Shown here piece after piece: positions 1 through 12,456 of a stretch of 64,000 bases of DNA (position 1 is the first letter of the stretch; each line of letters begins with the position of its first letter). Under the pieces are notes generated by a model. It was given only the letters and a program-made list of their open reading frames with translations. It was not told where the DNA came from and ran no database searches. The position numbers and the translations under genes were made by a program. The DNA comes from Mimachlamys varia (taxonomy: Eukaryota > Mollusca > Bivalvia > Pectinida > Pectinidae): assembly GCA_947623455.1 (NCBI GenBank), contig OX392540.1, positions 27,398,410 through 27,462,409 on the forward strand. The letters are read 5' to 3'.

Positions 1-536
1 CGGGTAACGCCCACTTTCTTACTGACCAATGACACATTGTTGTCGACAGTTGTCCGTTGGGTGTATTTCTTGTTGTGCTGCTTTCACAAGTTTCATTCAA
101 ATTAAATATGTTGATAAAGGTTGCAGCAATTTGATTTGATAATACAAAATTAAAATTTGAAAAACAATTTTATTTTTAACGATTTGAAAATGAGATGTTT
201 ACTAGAGTGACAGTACGGAAAAACTGAAGCATTAAATGTACTACTTTGTTTCTTATTGATAAGTTTAACTTACAATTTGTTCATATCACAGCCTCATAAC
301 AACACACGCAATCAACACATTCACGTATAAAATATACGTCCGAGAAGCAGTCCATAAAGTAAAAAGGACGTCAAAATAAATAAATCCACAATCTAACTCA
401 TTTACAAAAACTAATTTTCATTTTGTATTTCAGCTTGAAATAACATATGTGTTCAACCTCTTTAAAGGCTCGTTAGATATTAATATCTGACAGTTAATCA
501 CTGACTGAAGTTCATGATAGATATTTAAAATGATCA
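1..536. other. Non-coding stretch, nothing recognised
   Basis: AT-rich sequence without a convincing reading frame, splice-bounded exon or repeat that recurs elsewhere in the window. Confidence 0.5.
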
Positions 537-733
537 GAGAATACCGAAACGTCAACAAAACCATAGTCCTAACTCAAAATAAATGAACAAAGAAAATATT
601 TACATGGATACCCTTGTAAACATAAGAAAATAAGACCATGTCTTCCGGAAGAGTAAGCGTCTTTTGCTTCACTGACAACAACCGCCATGTAAATCTTGTT
701 TACATCTAAGTAAACATCAGGTCCTCAAAAGTA
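537..733 (+). repeat. Dispersed repeat family A, copy 1
   Basis: Starts AGAGAATACCGAAACGTC and runs through the AACTCAAAAT, ATGAACAAAG and TTCCGGAAGAGTAAGCGTC blocks to the CGCCATGTAAATCTT block. The same order of blocks recurs at least ten times in the window in both orientations. No coding potential is seen. The copy near 40.4 kb shows that the first 110 bp or so can occur as a terminal inverted repeat, so this is probably one end of a non-autonomous DNA transposon. Confidence 0.7.
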
Positions 734-2807
734 CATTGTAATACTGGCTCTTTCCAAGCCTTGTACGTGCTGATCAACGTGCTAACCAACTTTGTACAAA
801 AACTTACAACAAATACTCCCTATGAGTTTCCATGCAGTGAAAAACGTAAGCACAGACTTTAAACGTTATAAAGAATGAACATATAACCTAAATATCTTCC
901 AAATACCTTATATATATGCAATGTGTCCACATTGTTGGTTTTTTTTCAAAAAATAATACTTAGTGTTAAATTTTAAAAAAAATATATTTTAATGTAATAT
1001 TGCACTGATTTAGCAAAAAACACCTAGCACTGGCCAGAAAGTTAGTTTCGGTGAGAGTGACAAGGATCCTTTGTTCTATACGTGCTGAATTTTCTCGAGG
1101 TCAGCCTACGTCCAATCTAAATATGGTGTTATCTTTAAGGGTTGATTTTTTAAACTGGATACGCGAATGTAACCTAAGTCCATTGAAATAATGTACATTT
1201 ATATTCATAGTGTGCGATAAAGAATATGACAATATTAGACATGATCCGACTTTCTCTTCAATTCGCATTGGTAATTCACCTTTTTTCATATTGAACTGAT
1301 GTTTCTACTTTTAAAAAAACACCAAAGCGATATTGCGTTTATGCCGTAAGAATCATTGTGACGTCACAGCGCCCCGTTATAGATTACATGCTTTATCAAA
1401 ATAGATATATTGCAATTTCAGTCGTTTGCGAACAAAATTAACATTTCTTTTAATATAAAAGTTCATGACTTTAGGTTCGGTTAATATGGTGTCATAAACA
1501 TGGTAAGATCAAAAGTATCGCCCTTGGTCAATTTTGTTCATTTTACCATGTTTGTATAATACCATATTCACCTCACTAAAGGTCCGTAATTTCAAATTAT
1601 TTCAAGATTTTTTTCATTCAAAGATAATTGTTACATGGAATATGCTATAAACTGCCTGTGTTTGTATCCCAGAATGATTAACGTTACAATGATTTGGATT
1701 GAAAACCATCACGATTGCGCTGCATGTTTCATAACCAATTTTGATATGCCAAAATACATTTTTGCATTTCTCAATGAAAGAAATATTAACATTGAATTAT
1801 GACATTACTACATATTGCCGGATCAACTGCGTATACATAGATTGGAACCCTCTCACCACAGGCTCTGAAGACAAATACCCCGGCCTTGGTAAGCAGAGAT
1901 ACCAATGTTTTGACATCAGTACACGAAGGTAAAGGACTCACACAACTAAATCAGCCGATCATGAAGTGTGTCATACGTTTGTAGTCCCTTCTTAAAACTT
2001 GTTCCGGCTAAGTACTGTGATTCTGAGTAATTTAGATAATTAATTGTTGACTTGTTCTGCATGGAACAAAATCTATAGATATTTAACTTTACAAAAATAT
2101 ATACTTTGGGTCGATTTTGATATGTGCAGGCGAATTGATAAGTCAGAGGGTGTTCCCGTCTCGTTTGACATGTAAATTTCCGGTTGTCCGAAGCAGACGC
2201 CTGTAGCGAGCTAATATGTTTGTAAGTTTAGATAGTAGGCGGACCGTTTACGGATGGTTACCGTTGTTTATTTAGGAATGTGTCAATAACGTATAGGTAT
2301 AAAAAGGTTATCCTGTAGGGGCTGTATTATCCATATTCACTTTGTGTATTTACGGTCCGTTGTTATTCTACTTGAATTGTGTTCTATGTTTATCACATCT
2401 AACGTAGTCTTGTTTTGTTGATTGATTGCTATCAGTCTCCTTTTACCAGAGAGTTGCTTGGTTTAATACGTATTTGCGTATTAACATCTACAGGTAACAA
2501 GCATTTATCTCCAACAAAAGACCGACACAGTTGGAAACGGACAGGGTTAGCCAAAGGTTAATCGAAACTTGTATTCACGGCCCGGGGCATAAATTTCCTA
2601 CGGTCATCGAAATACTAAGTATACGAAATAACCTTAGATTTGACGCCTCTTTTAGCATGCTAATATAAAATTATCAACCTACCTGAGAAAATGAAGTATC
2701 GCTTTTGCTTTCACCCGCTTTTGCTTTCACCTAAAAAGGTCGATAACTGTTTTATTATATGATATTTGTCCCCGTTAATACATTTTGCATTTGTTTTGTT
2801 TTTTTGG

Positions 2808-2839
2808 GTTTTTTTTTTTTTTGGGGGGGGGGGGGGGGG
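2808..2839 (+). repeat. Poly-T / poly-G junction
   Basis: About 14 T followed directly by 17 G. Homopolymer runs of this length are assembly-sensitive and the G run can form a G-quadruplex. Two open frames that cross it are artefacts of the low-complexity run. Confidence 0.8.
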
Positions 2840-5268
2840 ATTTCGAAGTAAATCTAAGACTTCCTCAGAATTTCAGCCTGGTCGTTTACCATCTGTCAGC
2901 ATTTCGTGTCCGTGCTCCTTTCTGCTTCAAAACAGCGGAGGACAGTATTGTTGTTTTTATTGCTATTCTAGTATTATTGTCATCCTTTTCGTTAATTAGC
3001 CTACATGTAGCAACATCCTTCTCAAAAATACTTCCGAATATTCTTTTGTTTATAATAACACAGGTGAAGCGTCTCTGTCGTCCACCATATTTACACTTTA
3101 CAGAGTAAATTTTTACTCGCATCTGATTGGTCAATATTCCACAGAAGTGTTTTGGATTCAGGTATTAACCATGCGAGGCTCGCGGCAGGGTTTTTGGATT
3201 TCAATGTTAACCTCTCGTGCAGATTTTCATTATTGCAGGGTAATATCGGATTCTATTTTTAGCCTGCGCGGGCTCTTTTTTTTATCAATCAGCATTGAGT
3301 AAATAACAAAGTCATATAATACAGTTCTTCGTGTTTTTATTGCTATGGACCAGCTGGAAACATATTAATTGGTAATCTGAATATTATTCCAAAGCTGCTG
3401 GATTGAAAGGTCCTAAGTATCGGGAAACATCATCTATCAAATTGAATGTGAATTTCAAGATACATATTGACTCTGTTGAAGATTATATACCAAAGAATAG
3501 TTTTTTACCTATTGTACGTTTAACAGGGTTGTGTTGCTTCATGTTTATATTTCTTTCACTTCAGTTGATAGGGAAATCACTTTTGTTTTCATAGGTTCGC
3601 ATTGAGGCGACCAGAATATCTGCAGATGGTCTTGGAGACATTGCTATTGATACAGTAGTCATGAAGAATATTGAATGTTCCTAATACTGGCAACTACAAC
3701 ACGTCCTAAATGATATATATTAGAAAAAAAGTTTGTTTATTGATGCTGTAATCAAACGCACTGATATTCAGCATTATTCATTGTGATAGGAATATTCTTC
3801 ATTATTACAAATTTTAATATTCTCAAAACACCGTTAGCCTCAATCAAACTAGTCCAGATGATCTGTATGTATTAATCAACATTAGTATCTTCTTAATCCT
3901 TAATTTTACGATCAATCGTAGAATCAATTGTATCAAATACGCCATCGATTCCAAAAAGTGGCAACACATTTTTTACAGGACTTGTTTTCTATTCTTATTT
4001 AATGTACATCTAGTAAAAGCGTCGGAAAAAAATTCTATATTCTTGATGAAATATTTAACTGCAATCGATGTATTTGTTATGTTGTTCATTTGATAAAAAC
4101 GGACACATCTGTCTTTTTGTTCATATAATATACTCATTTCCATATGGTAATATTGTCGCATGTAATCACCTGCCAACAATCATATTGACAAAACATCTGT
4201 AAAAAGTAATTGCAGAACAAAAGTGATATTGACTTTGTGACTTCGGAATGAAGTCGTACGTGATTCAACGTTTAATCTGCGGTCAAAGTATCGATCGTGT
4301 GAAGCGTCTGAACGACCGCATTTCCAGTCGTCTATATGCCACCAACGAACATGGACGGTCGTCTACACTTAACAGTGCTGACTGTAGACGGAAATGGGGC
4401 ATTGATAGATGATATAGAATCTACAAACTCTAACATATCGACATCTGCACCGTAAGTCTTTCACCTTTATGCAATAAGACCCTTAACGCCTTTATGTTAA
4501 CTTCTTGGCGAACAGTGGTGGTTTATATCAGTTAACATAACATGTTCCATACTTGCTCTAACTGTCATACAGAGTTAATAGATAGACTTGTATATATGAT
4601 AGCCAACTTATATCTTTTGCTTGCAAAGTAATTCCCCTGTTTCTTCTGTTTCCAATTTTAGACGAACACTTCAATTTATTATATATTTTTTTAAAATTTT
4701 CATCAAGTTAATTTTTCTTTCAAACAAAATCCAGTTGATATAATGCCAATAGGTGTATTCAAATATGTTACGTTAAATAATTGACCTTGTTGAAGCATTT
4801 ATGAATATGTAATGAAACAAATAAAGGTCTCATATTAAAACGAAGTGGCTCTATAGGGAGTCACAGACGAGACATAGTACATATGTGTATTTCAACAAAT
4901 AGTTTCAAAGTTTTGCAAAGGTAAAAGAAAATCTCTTTTATTCTTTTTGTCATTTATGAGCTGTTCACGAAGACACCCTTTGACGCTCTTTGTTATCTCA
5001 CAGCTGTCGCAACAATATATTCAATTCAAATTCAATATTTTATCAATGCGTCCCACATAAGATTCACAGTACATATACCCAGTAAATAGGGGTTACTGTA
5101 AAAGGCAACACGCTACAAATCACATCCATTCGTACATTGGAATCATATGACTCAATGAGTTAAAAAAATTACATTAATATAAAAAAGGATCACAATTTAT
5201 AATTTATTTTAGATTTGTTCAGTTCGACATAAAATATTATAGTAGGCTTTGGCAGTAAAACATAATAT

Positions 5269-5303
5269 ATTTGAGTTACTGAGGAGCGCTGAGTAACTCA
5301 AAT
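5269..5303. other. Perfect 12-bp inverted repeat (hairpin)
   Basis: ATTTGAGTTACT is followed after an 11-nt loop by AGTAACTCAAAT. No adjacent gene explains it. Confidence 0.6.
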
Positions 5304-6400
5304 CTATTATAAATATTGTCAAAATTATCATTTATAAAAGATTTAGTTGAGCTTGGATATTATCAATATTGTCCGTGTATACCGGACATTCAAATGAAGC
5401 ATGCTACTCACATTCGACAATTTCTCCTCCATTGGCACTTCCAATGCAACTGTTGTCTGTCGCACTAACGGGAATTATCAATTTTGGACTTGAACATATC
5501 TGATGGTACAGAACCATAGCAGAAACATATATAAAAGTTGCTTTATTCGTAAATAAATGTTACCAAGAAGGCGTACATAAAACACATTTGATAATTGTTT
5601 TGGTTAAGTTTAGAATCATACCGATTCAGTCAGTATTTGTATATATATCACTAGACATTGGTTAAATTTGAACAAGAAATTGTTCAAACACCCAGAAACG
5701 GTCAACAGCAAAATAGCATCAGCTGTTGCTGGTTTTAGTGACAAGGCTATCACTGAGACAAAATTCTCTCTTCAGATATCCATTCTGCCTTGTGTCAGTG
5801 TCAACCCTCGGTACAAATCGGAAACGTGGATCTCAACTATATGTTACAACGTCATGTACAAAAATGCCGTTCAACATCCAACTATAACATCAATATATTT
5901 CGTCTCTAAATCGATACCCATGCATTGTAAGTGTAAGTGTCGAGTGTGTGAGCATTTTGTAGGCCGCGGTATGTTCTTGTAAGCTTTTTTATGATAAAAC
6001 AGAACTTGTGCTGTAGTTATCCCACCGAGTCATCACATACACTTACATCGCTTTCACTGGGAGCCCGTCCGCAAATGGCCACAGCTGTTAACGGGACGTT
6101 TAAATAAATCGAACCAGACCTTACTAATTTATTTAAATATGATGTGTACTGTATCCAATTCTTAGCTTCCCTATCGAATGCCATACTTGAGAAACCTCGC
6201 AAGTGACATTAAGCTGTTGAAATGCCGATTTACCTCCCTTTGAACGTGCAACGCGTGTTCAATAACTACTTCAAACTGATACATGCATGAATAGTGCATT
6301 ACATTGATCTGATGCATATCCACGCATGACATATAGATGATAGTTAAGCACCACTCCTCATCTTGTGAAAAGCGATTACCGCTTATTATCTCTCAATAAT

Positions 6401-9400
6401 AGGGGAATGAAACTCTTAAAGGACATCCAATAAAGGAAATTAAACACTTAAAGGACATCCAATAAAGGAAATGTAACTCTTAAAGGGCATCCAATAAAGG
6501 AAATGTAACTCTTAAAGGGCATCCAATAAAGGAAACTAAACTCTTAAAGGGCATCCAATAAAGGAAATGTAACTCTTAAAGGGCATCCAATAAAGGAAAT
6601 GTAACTCTTAAAGGACATCCAATAAAGGAAATGTAACTCTTAAAGGGCATCCAATAAAGGAAATGTAACTCTTAAAGGGCATCCAATAAAGGAAATGTAA
6701 CTCTTAAAGGGCATCCAATAAAGGAAATGTAACTCTTAAAGGGCATCCAATAAAGGAAATGAAACTCTTAAAGGACATCCAATAAAGGAAATGTAACTCT
6801 TAAAGGGCATCCAATAAAGGAAATTAAACTCTTAAAGGACATCCAATAAAGGAAATTAAACACTTAAAGGACATCCAATAAAGGAAACTAAACTCTTAAA
6901 GGACATCCAATAAAGGAAATGTAACTCTTAAAGGACATCCAATAAAGGAAATGAAACTCTTAAAGGGCATCCAATAAAGGAAATGTAACTCTTAAAGGAC
7001 ATCCAATAAAGGAAATGTAACTCTTAAAGGACATCCAATAAAGGAAATGAAACTCTTAAAGGGCATCCAATAAAGGAAATGTAACTCTTAAAGGACATCC
7101 AATAAAGGAAATGAAACTCTTAAAGGGCATCCAATAAAGGAAATGTAACTCTTAAAGGGCATCCAATAAAGGAAATGTAACTCTTAAAGGGCATCCAATA
7201 AAGGAAATGAAACTCTTAAAGGACATCCAATAAAGGAAACTAAACTCTTAAAGGGCATCCAATAAAGGAAATGTAACTCTTAAAGGGCATCCAATAAAGG
7301 AAATGTAACTCTTAAAGGGCATCCAATAAAGGAAATGAAACTCTTAAAGGACATCCAATAAAGGAAACTAAACTCTTAAAGGGCATCCAATAAAGGAAAT
7401 GTAACTCTTAAAGGGCATCCAATAAAGGAAATGTAACTCTTAAAGGGCATCCAATAAAGGAAATGAAACTCTTAAAGGACATCCAATAAAGGAAATGAAA
7501 CTCTAAAAGGACATCCAATAAAGGAAATGAAACTCTTAAAGGGCATCCAATAAAGGAAATGAAACTCTAAAAGGACATCCAATAAAGGAAATGAAACTCT
7601 AAAAGGACATCCAATAAAGGAAATGAAACTCTTAAAGGGCATCCAATAAAGGAAATGAAACTCTAAAAGGACATCCAATAAAGGAAATGTAACTCTTAAA
7701 GGGCATCCAATAAAGGAAATGTAACTCTTAAAGGGCATCCAATAAAGGAAATGTAACTCTTAAAGGGCATCCAATAAAGGAAATGTAACTCTTAAAGGGC
7801 ATTCAATAAAGGAAATGTAACTCTTAAAGGACATCCAATAAAGGAAATGAAACTCTTAAAGGACATCCAATAAAGGAAATGAAACTCTAAAAGGACATCC
7901 AATAAAGGAAATGAAACTCTTAAAGGGCATCCAATAAAGGAAATGAAACTCTTAAAGGACATCCAATAAAGGAAATGAAACTCTTAAAGGACATCCAATA
8001 AAGGAAATGAAACTCTAAAAGGACATCCAATAAAGGAAACTAAACTCTTAAAGGGCATCCAATAAAGGAAATGTAACTCTTAAAGGACATCCAATAAAGG
8101 AAATGAAACTCTAAAAGGACATCCAATAAAGGAAATGAAACTCTTAAAGGACATCCAATAAAGGAAACTAAACTCTTAAAGGGCATCCAATAAAGGAAAT
8201 GTAACTCTTAAAGGGCATCCAATAAAGGAAATGAAACTCTTAAAGGACATCCAATAAAGGAAATGAAACTCTTAAAGGGCATCCAATAAAGGAAATGAAA
8301 CTCTTAAAGGGCATCCAATAAAGGAAATGAAACTCTTAAAGGGCATCCAATAAAGGAAATGTAACTCTTAAAGGACATCCAATAAAGGAAACTAAACTCT
8401 TAAAGGACATCCAATAAAGGAAATGAAACTCTTAAAGGACATCCAATAAAGGAAACTAAACTCTTAAAGGACATCCAATAAAGGAAATGTAACTCTTAAA
8501 GGGCATCCAATAAAGGAAATGTAACTCTTAAAGGACATCCAATAAAGGAAACTAAACTCTTAAAGGGCATCCAATAAAGGAAAATGAAACTCTTAAAGGA
8601 CATCCAATAAAGGAAACTAAACTCTTAAAGGGCATCCAATAAAGGAAAATGAAACTCTTAAAGGACATCCAATAAAGGAAACTAAACTCTTAAAGGGCAT
8701 CCAATAAAGGAAATGTAACTCTTAAAGGACATCCAATAAAGGAAATGAAACTCTAAAAGGACATCCAATAAAGGAAATGAAACTCTTAAAGGGCATCCAA
8801 TAAAGGAAATGAAACTCTTAAAGGGCATCCAATAAAGGAAATGTAACTCTTAAAGGACATCCAATAAAGGAAATGAAACTCTAAAAGGACATCCAATAGA
8901 GGAAATGAAACTCTTAAAGGGCATCCAATAAAGGAAATGTAACTCTTAAAGGACATCCAATAAAGGAAACTAAACTCTTAAAGGACATCCATTAAAGGAA
9001 ATGAAACTCTTAAAGGACATCCAATAAAGGAAATTAAACTCTTAAAGGACATCCAATAAAGGAAACTAAACTCTTAAAGGGCATCCAATAAAGGAAATGT
9101 AACTCTTAAAGGACATCCAATAAAGGAAACTAAACTCTTAAAGGACATCCATTAAAGGAAATTAAACTCTTAAAGGACATCCAATAAAGGAAACTAAACT
9201 CTTAAAGGGCATCCAATAAAGGAAATGAAACTCTTAAAGGGCATCCAATAAAGGAAATGAAACTCTAAAAGGACATCCAATAAAGGAAATGAAACTCTTA
9301 AAGGGCATCCAATAAAGGAAATGAAACTCTAAAAGGACATCCAATAAAGGAAACTAAACTCTTAAAGGGCATCCAATAAAGGAAATGTAACTCTTAAAGG

Positions 9401-11141
9401 GCATCCAATAAAGGAAATGAAACTCTAAAAGGACATCCAATAAAGGAAATGAAACTCTTAAAGGACATCCAATAAAGGAAATGTAACTCTAAAAGGACAT
9501 CCAATAAAGGAAATGTAACTCTTAAAGGACATCCAATAAAGGAAACTAAACTCTTAAAGGGCATCCAATAAAGGAAATGAAACTCTTAAAGGGCATCCAA
9601 TAAAGGAAATGAAACTCTTAAAGGGCATCCAATAAAGGAAATGAAACTCTTAAAGGACATCCAATAAAGGAAATGTAACTCTTAAAGGGCATCCAATAAA
9701 GGAAATGAAACTCTAAAAGGACATCCAATAAAGGAAATGAAACTCTTAAAGGGCATCCAATAAAGGAAATGAAACTCTAAAAGGACATCCAATAAAGGAA
9801 ACTAAACTCTTAAAGGGCATCCAATAAAGGAAATGTAACTCTTAAAGGGCATCCAATAAAGGAAATGTAACTCTTAAAGGACATCCAATAAAGGAAACTA
9901 AACTCTTAAAGGGCATCCAATAAAGGAAAATGAAACTCTTAAAGGGCATCCAATAAAGGAAATGTAACTCTTAAAGGGCATCCAATAAAGGAAACTAAAC
10001 TCTTAAAGGGCATCCAATAAAGGAAACTAAACTCTTAAAGGACATCCAATAAAGGAAACTAAACTCTTAAAGGGCATCCAATAAAGGAAACTAAACTCTT
10101 AAAGGGCATCCAATAAAGGAAATGAAACTCTTAAAGGGCATCCAATAAAGGAAATGAAACTCTTAAAGGGCATCCAATAAAGGAAATTAAACTCTTAAAG
10201 GACATCCAATAAAGGAAATGTAACTCTTAAAGGACATCCAATAAAGGAAATGAAACTCTTAAAGGACATCCAATAAAGGAAATTAAACTCTTAAATGACA
10301 TCCAATAAAGGAAATGTAACTCTTAAAGGGCATCCAATAAAGGAAATGTAACTCTTAAAGGACATCCAATAAAGGAAACTAAACTCTTAAAGGACATCCA
10401 ATAAATGAAATGAAACTCTTAAAGGGCATCCAATAAAGGAAATGAAACTCTAAAAGGACATCCAATAAAGGAAACAAAACTCTTAAAGGGCATCCAATAA
10501 AGGAAATGTAACTCTTAAAGGGCATCCAATAAAGGAAACTAAACTCTTAAAGGGCATCCAATAAAGGAAATGAAACTCTTAAAGGGCATCCAATAAAGGA
10601 AATGAAACTCTTAAAGGGCATCCAATAAAGGAAATGAAACTCTTAAAGGGCATCCAATAAAGGAAATGAAACTCTTAAAGGGCATCCAATAAAGGAAATT
10701 AAACTCTTAAAGGACATCCAATAAAGGAAATGTAACTCTTAAAGGACATCCAATAAAGGAAATGAAACTCTTAAAGGACATCCAATAAAGGAAATTAAAC
10801 TCTTAAAGGACATCCAATAAAGGAAATGTAACTCTTAAAGGGCATCCAATAAAGGAAATGTAACTCTTAAAGGACATCCAATAAAGGAAATGAAACTCTT
10901 AAAGGACATCCAATAAAGGAAATGAAACTCTTAAAGGACATCCAATAAAGGAAACTAAACTCTTAAAGGGCATCCAATAAAGAAAATGAAACTCTTAAAG
11001 GACATCCAATAAAGGAAACTAAACTCTTAAAGGGCATCCAATAAAGGAAACTAAACTCTTAAAGGACATCCAATAAAGGAAATGAAACTCTTAAAGGGCA
11101 TCCAATAAAGGAAATGAAACTCTTAAAGGGCATCCAATAAA
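6401..11141. repeat. Large tandem array of a 32-bp monomer (about 148 copies)
   Basis: The monomer reads AACTCTTAAAGGRCATCC followed by AATAAAGGAAAYKW, giving a 32-bp period over about 4.74 kb. Copies are nearly identical. Variation sits at a few positions: GGAC or GGGC, CTCTT or CTCTA, and the junction ATGA, ATGT, ACTA or ATTA. Rare 33-bp copies with an extra A occur near 8580, 8643 and 9925. Every monomer holds CCAATAAA, which combines a CCAAT core and a polyadenylation hexamer on the plus strand. Because 32 is not a multiple of 3, long frames inside the array (for example 7472-7738 minus) are by-products with a 96-nt codon period. The low divergence implies recent expansion or homogenisation. 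Confidence 0.97.
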
Positions 11142-11164
11142 TAAGTTTGATATTTTAACTAATT

Positions 11165-11169
11165 ACATG
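11165..11169. other. Left target-site duplication of the LTR element (CATG)
   Basis: CATG at 11166-11169 abuts the left LTR and is repeated at 16151-16154 right after the right LTR. A 4-bp duplication is within the 4-6 bp range of Ty3/Gypsy integrases. Confidence 0.75.
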
Positions 11170-12009
11170 TGTAAAAGAATGTCGTTTCCGTCACACGTGT
11201 AAGGGATTCCCCACACGCGTGTACACTGTTACAACCCAGGTTCGGGGATCCAGTGTTCTGTTGGGACCTTAATTCGTTATCTTTATAATAACATAGACAG
11301 AGACTAAAAGGCCTTGTAGATATATAACGGATATTTATTTGGGTACATTTGGTATATATAACATGCTACATCAATTTGTATACTCAAGATATATGGTCAA
11401 TCTAATAGTGTCCCTTAACAGCCCTGCCTGCCTACAACTAAACTTGATTAATTACCTGCCCAGCTTCCCTCGATCGCCAGCCTAGCTACACTTTTGTAGG
11501 TACCTGCAGCTAGCCCCTACACACATGACACATACCTTATCACTGCCTCGCCCCAGCCACTACAGGTGAATACACTACTGCTAGCTATAGGGAGAGAAGG
11601 GGGACCTTAATACTCACCCTATAGAGTAACCTCGGAGAGGAGGGGAAACAACCAAAGGGAGGCTTTAGGGAAGGGGAACAGCCAAATGGAGGCTTTTGGG
11701 AAGGGGAACAGCCAAATGGAGGCTTTAGGGAGAGGAGGAGAAGTCGCAGCTACATGGAAGCCTTCGACTCGCTGGAACTGTAAGGGACAAGGCCTTTTAT
11801 ACCCCAACCCAGGGAAAACCAACTCCTACACAAAAAAGTACCTGTCATTATCCAATGAAAAGGAGTTTAACTCCATTACTTTGGTTTACCCTAAAACAGA
11901 GTGCCCGTATGAGAGCTAACTTCCTGTAATACTATTCAGGCTACCAATATACTAGTATATATCTATGTATATAATTTATGTAACTACTATAAGATCTAAT
12001 CCTTTTACA
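11170..12009 (-). repeat. Left LTR (3' LTR of the minus-strand element)
   Basis: It matches 15339-16150 along its whole length. It differs by about 3 percent substitutions, a 12-14 bp insertion near 11492, and three rather than two copies of a 30-bp unit containing CAGCCAAATGGAGGCTT at 11640-11730. Short open frames at 11619-11919 are LTR sequence, not genes. Confidence 0.95.
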
Positions 12010-12022
12010 CTCCTTCCCCCTT
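12010..12022 (-). other. Polypurine tract of the LTR element
   Basis: Read on the minus strand this is AAGGGGGAAGGAG, ending directly at the TG of the 3' LTR. This is the expected site of plus-strand DNA priming. Confidence 0.85.
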
Positions 12023-12456
12023 AAAACAAATGTTATCCATCGGAAACATTTGGCAATGGACCAACCCATTTGCAAAAGCTATGGGTTATACAAGCAATAC
12101 AAAGGCTATAACAATCTAAAAAATTTATCAACAATATAATAATGGAGGGACTAGCGTGTAAATGAGTAATTATCATCAATGATATGGAGCATTTCAAAGA
12201 CTAGAGAACAAAGAAATCCCATGACAAGGAATCATTACGAAGAAAAGTTATCTGTCCATACACAGTTTTGTCCTGATATTCTTGTATTAACACACATAAA
12301 AATATAAACATATCAAAATAAAAGTATTATAAATGTCAACAATCTCTGCTCCATATAAACTTGCACTGCGGCTTGCCAAGTCATCTATGTTAACGGAATA
12401 ACATATTTAAAACTTGGAATGACGTTTCTAGAAAACACGTAAAAAACTATAAAACA
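12023..12456. other. Non-coding 3' interior of the LTR element
   Basis: AT-rich, between the end of the long minus-strand frame and the polypurine tract. There is no open frame and no trace of integrase or envelope. Confidence 0.6.

Larger units (their letters stand above)
734..6400. other. Intergenic stretch, no gene recognised
   Basis: Only short open frames occur here. The longest (5668-5982, plus, 104 codons) matches no family I recognise and has no splice or promoter context. Visible structure is limited to a T-run followed by a 17-G run near 2808-2839 and a perfect 12-bp stem with an 11-nt loop at 5269-5303. Confidence 0.5.

Noticed and set aside
2766..3108. Overlapping ORFs of 77 and 107 codons
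   Set aside because: Phe/Gly runs come from the poly-T/poly-G tract; no other support.
5668..5982. 104-codon plus ORF
   Set aside because: No recognisable domain, promoter, splice or repeat context; length alone is expected by chance in 64 kb.
7472..7738. 88-codon minus-strand ORF
   Set aside because: It is only the 32-bp repeat read in three frames; no start context or homology.
6401..11141. CRISPR-like array
   Set aside because: The period is continuous with no unique spacers between repeats; it is a satellite-type array in animal DNA.
11686..11919. 77-codon plus ORF and its twin at 15857-16060
   Set aside because: Both lie at equivalent positions in the two LTRs and on the strand opposite to the element's genes.
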